From contig JAFGSC010000330.1 in assembly GCA_016934875.1 (NCBI GenBank), positions 1 to 6,266 of the forward strand: a stretch of DNA of 6,266 nt, written 5' to 3'. The position numbers were made by a program, and so were the translations under genes. The notes under the pieces are model-generated. The model was not told the origin of the DNA. It made no database searches and worked only from the letters and a program-made list of their open reading frames with translations. Below are positions 5,750 through 6,266 of the stretch, one piece after another. Source of the DNA: Candidatus Atribacteria bacterium. GTDB lineage: Bacteria > Atribacterota > Phoenicimicrobiia > Phoenicimicrobiales > Stramentimicrobiaceae. How positions within the stretch are numbered: position 1 is the stretch's first letter; every line of letters starts with the position of its first letter.

Positions 5750-6266
5750 ATGTCTGAACATATTAGCTTGCTTACAATGGATGAAATCGCTGAGCAAATC
5801 AAAACATGCAAGAAATGCCCTCTCTATCTGACCAGACGAAATGCTGTTCCGGGCGAAGGAAGTTATCACAGTCCAGTGATGTTTGTGGGAGAAGCTCCGG
5901 GAGAAGTAGAAGACTTATACGGAAAACCCTTTATTGGAAAAGCAGGTCAGCTATTCACCAAGATACTACAATCCGTTAAAATTCAACGAGAGGATGTATT
6001 TATTACCAATGTCGTCAAATGCCGACCACCAGGAAATAGAAATCCTTCTAAAAGTGAAGTAGAAATCTGTATACCTTATTTGGAATCTCAAATTGCTTTG
6101 GTAAATCCTAAAATCATTGTCACTTTAGGAAATATTCCAACGAGATTCCTATTAAATTCTGGAGAAGGTATCTCTAAGGTACGTGGTCAATGGTTTGATT
6201 GGATTGGAGGCATCAAAATATTTCCAATGTTTCATCCCAGCTATTTATTGAGGAATGAAGATACAG
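5750..6266 (+). CDS. Type-4 [4Fe-4S] uracil-DNA glycosylase (3' end cut by window edge)
   Basis: This DNA-repair enzyme removes uracil produced by cytosine deamination, starting base-excision repair. 172 codons are visible; family members are about 190-220 residues, so perhaps 20-50 are missing. Seen: the iron-sulphur cysteines Cys20 and Cys23 (TCKKCPL), Cys91 (TNVVKCRPPGNRNP) and Cys107; the catalytic motif GEAPGEVEDLYGKPFIGKAG (47-66); VTLGN (124-128); and the second active-site motif FHPSYLLRN (161-169). The GEAPG...ED form and the four cysteines indicate family 4 rather than family 1 (Ung). The ATG has AAGGAG (5736-5741) 8 bases upstream. It is divergent from the regulators and has no evident link to the transport locus, so it probably marks its boundary. 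A second in-frame ATG at residue 10 is less likely to be the start. Confidence 0.95.
   Translation, partial: MSEHISLLTMDEIAEQIKTCKKCPLYLTRRNAVPGEGSYHSPVMFVGEAPGEVEDLYGKPFIGKAGQLFTKILQSVKIQREDVFITNVVKCRPPGNRNPSKSEVEICIPYLESQIALVNPKIIVTLGNIPTRFLLNSGEGISKVRGQWFDWIGGIKIFPMFHPSYLLRNEDT

Overview
The window is AT-rich (about 35-40% G+C by eye, not counted) and compactly coded with purine-rich Shine-Dalgarno (SD) sites, as in low-GC anaerobic bacteria. A solute receptor with a plain signal-peptidase-I signal and no lipobox points to a diderm cell with a periplasm. A type-4 uracil-DNA glycosylase would fit Atribacterota-like, clostridial or Negativicutes-like lineages. This placement is an inference with low confidence.

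Layout: six genes lie on the minus strand and one, partial, on the plus strand. Reading in the direction of transcription, a pair of GntR-family, FCD-type regulators (5516-4875 and 4846-4202) comes first. They are followed by a cupin protein of the D-lyxose ketol-isomerase family (4128-3574), and then by about 405 bases without a recognisable gene. Next is a complete tripartite tricarboxylate transporter (TTT) set: periplasmic receptor TctC (3168-2164), an enlarged small membrane subunit TctB (2041-1283), and the large membrane subunit TctA (1259 to beyond the left edge, with about 80 C-terminal residues missing). To the right, divergent from the regulators, is a type-4 [4Fe-4S] uracil-DNA glycosylase cut by the right edge. 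It looks like an unrelated neighbour.

How it fits together: the same 14-base sequence with a perfect palindromic core, TTGTATACAA, occurs exactly twice. One copy lies upstream of the regulator pair (5581-5594) and the other upstream of tctC (3333-3346), where it sits just upstream of a perfect TATAAT -10 box. This gives a simple model: one of the FCD regulators controls its own operon and the transporter operon in response to a carboxylate or sugar-acid ligand. The transporter would import the substrate and the cupin would isomerise it or a product. The two regulators align without gaps and keep the same four metal ligands at the same residue numbers, but differ in the DNA-recognition helix, so they probably do not read DNA in the same way.

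Non-coding structure includes a strong stem-loop between tctC and tctB, likely to set receptor-to-permease stoichiometry, and an orphan consensus SD in the tctC leader. There is also a 14-base palindrome and an unexplained open stretch downstream of the cupin gene, and a hairpin in the leader of the glycosylase gene. No RNA genes, insertion sequences, CRISPR arrays or clear Rho-independent terminators were seen.
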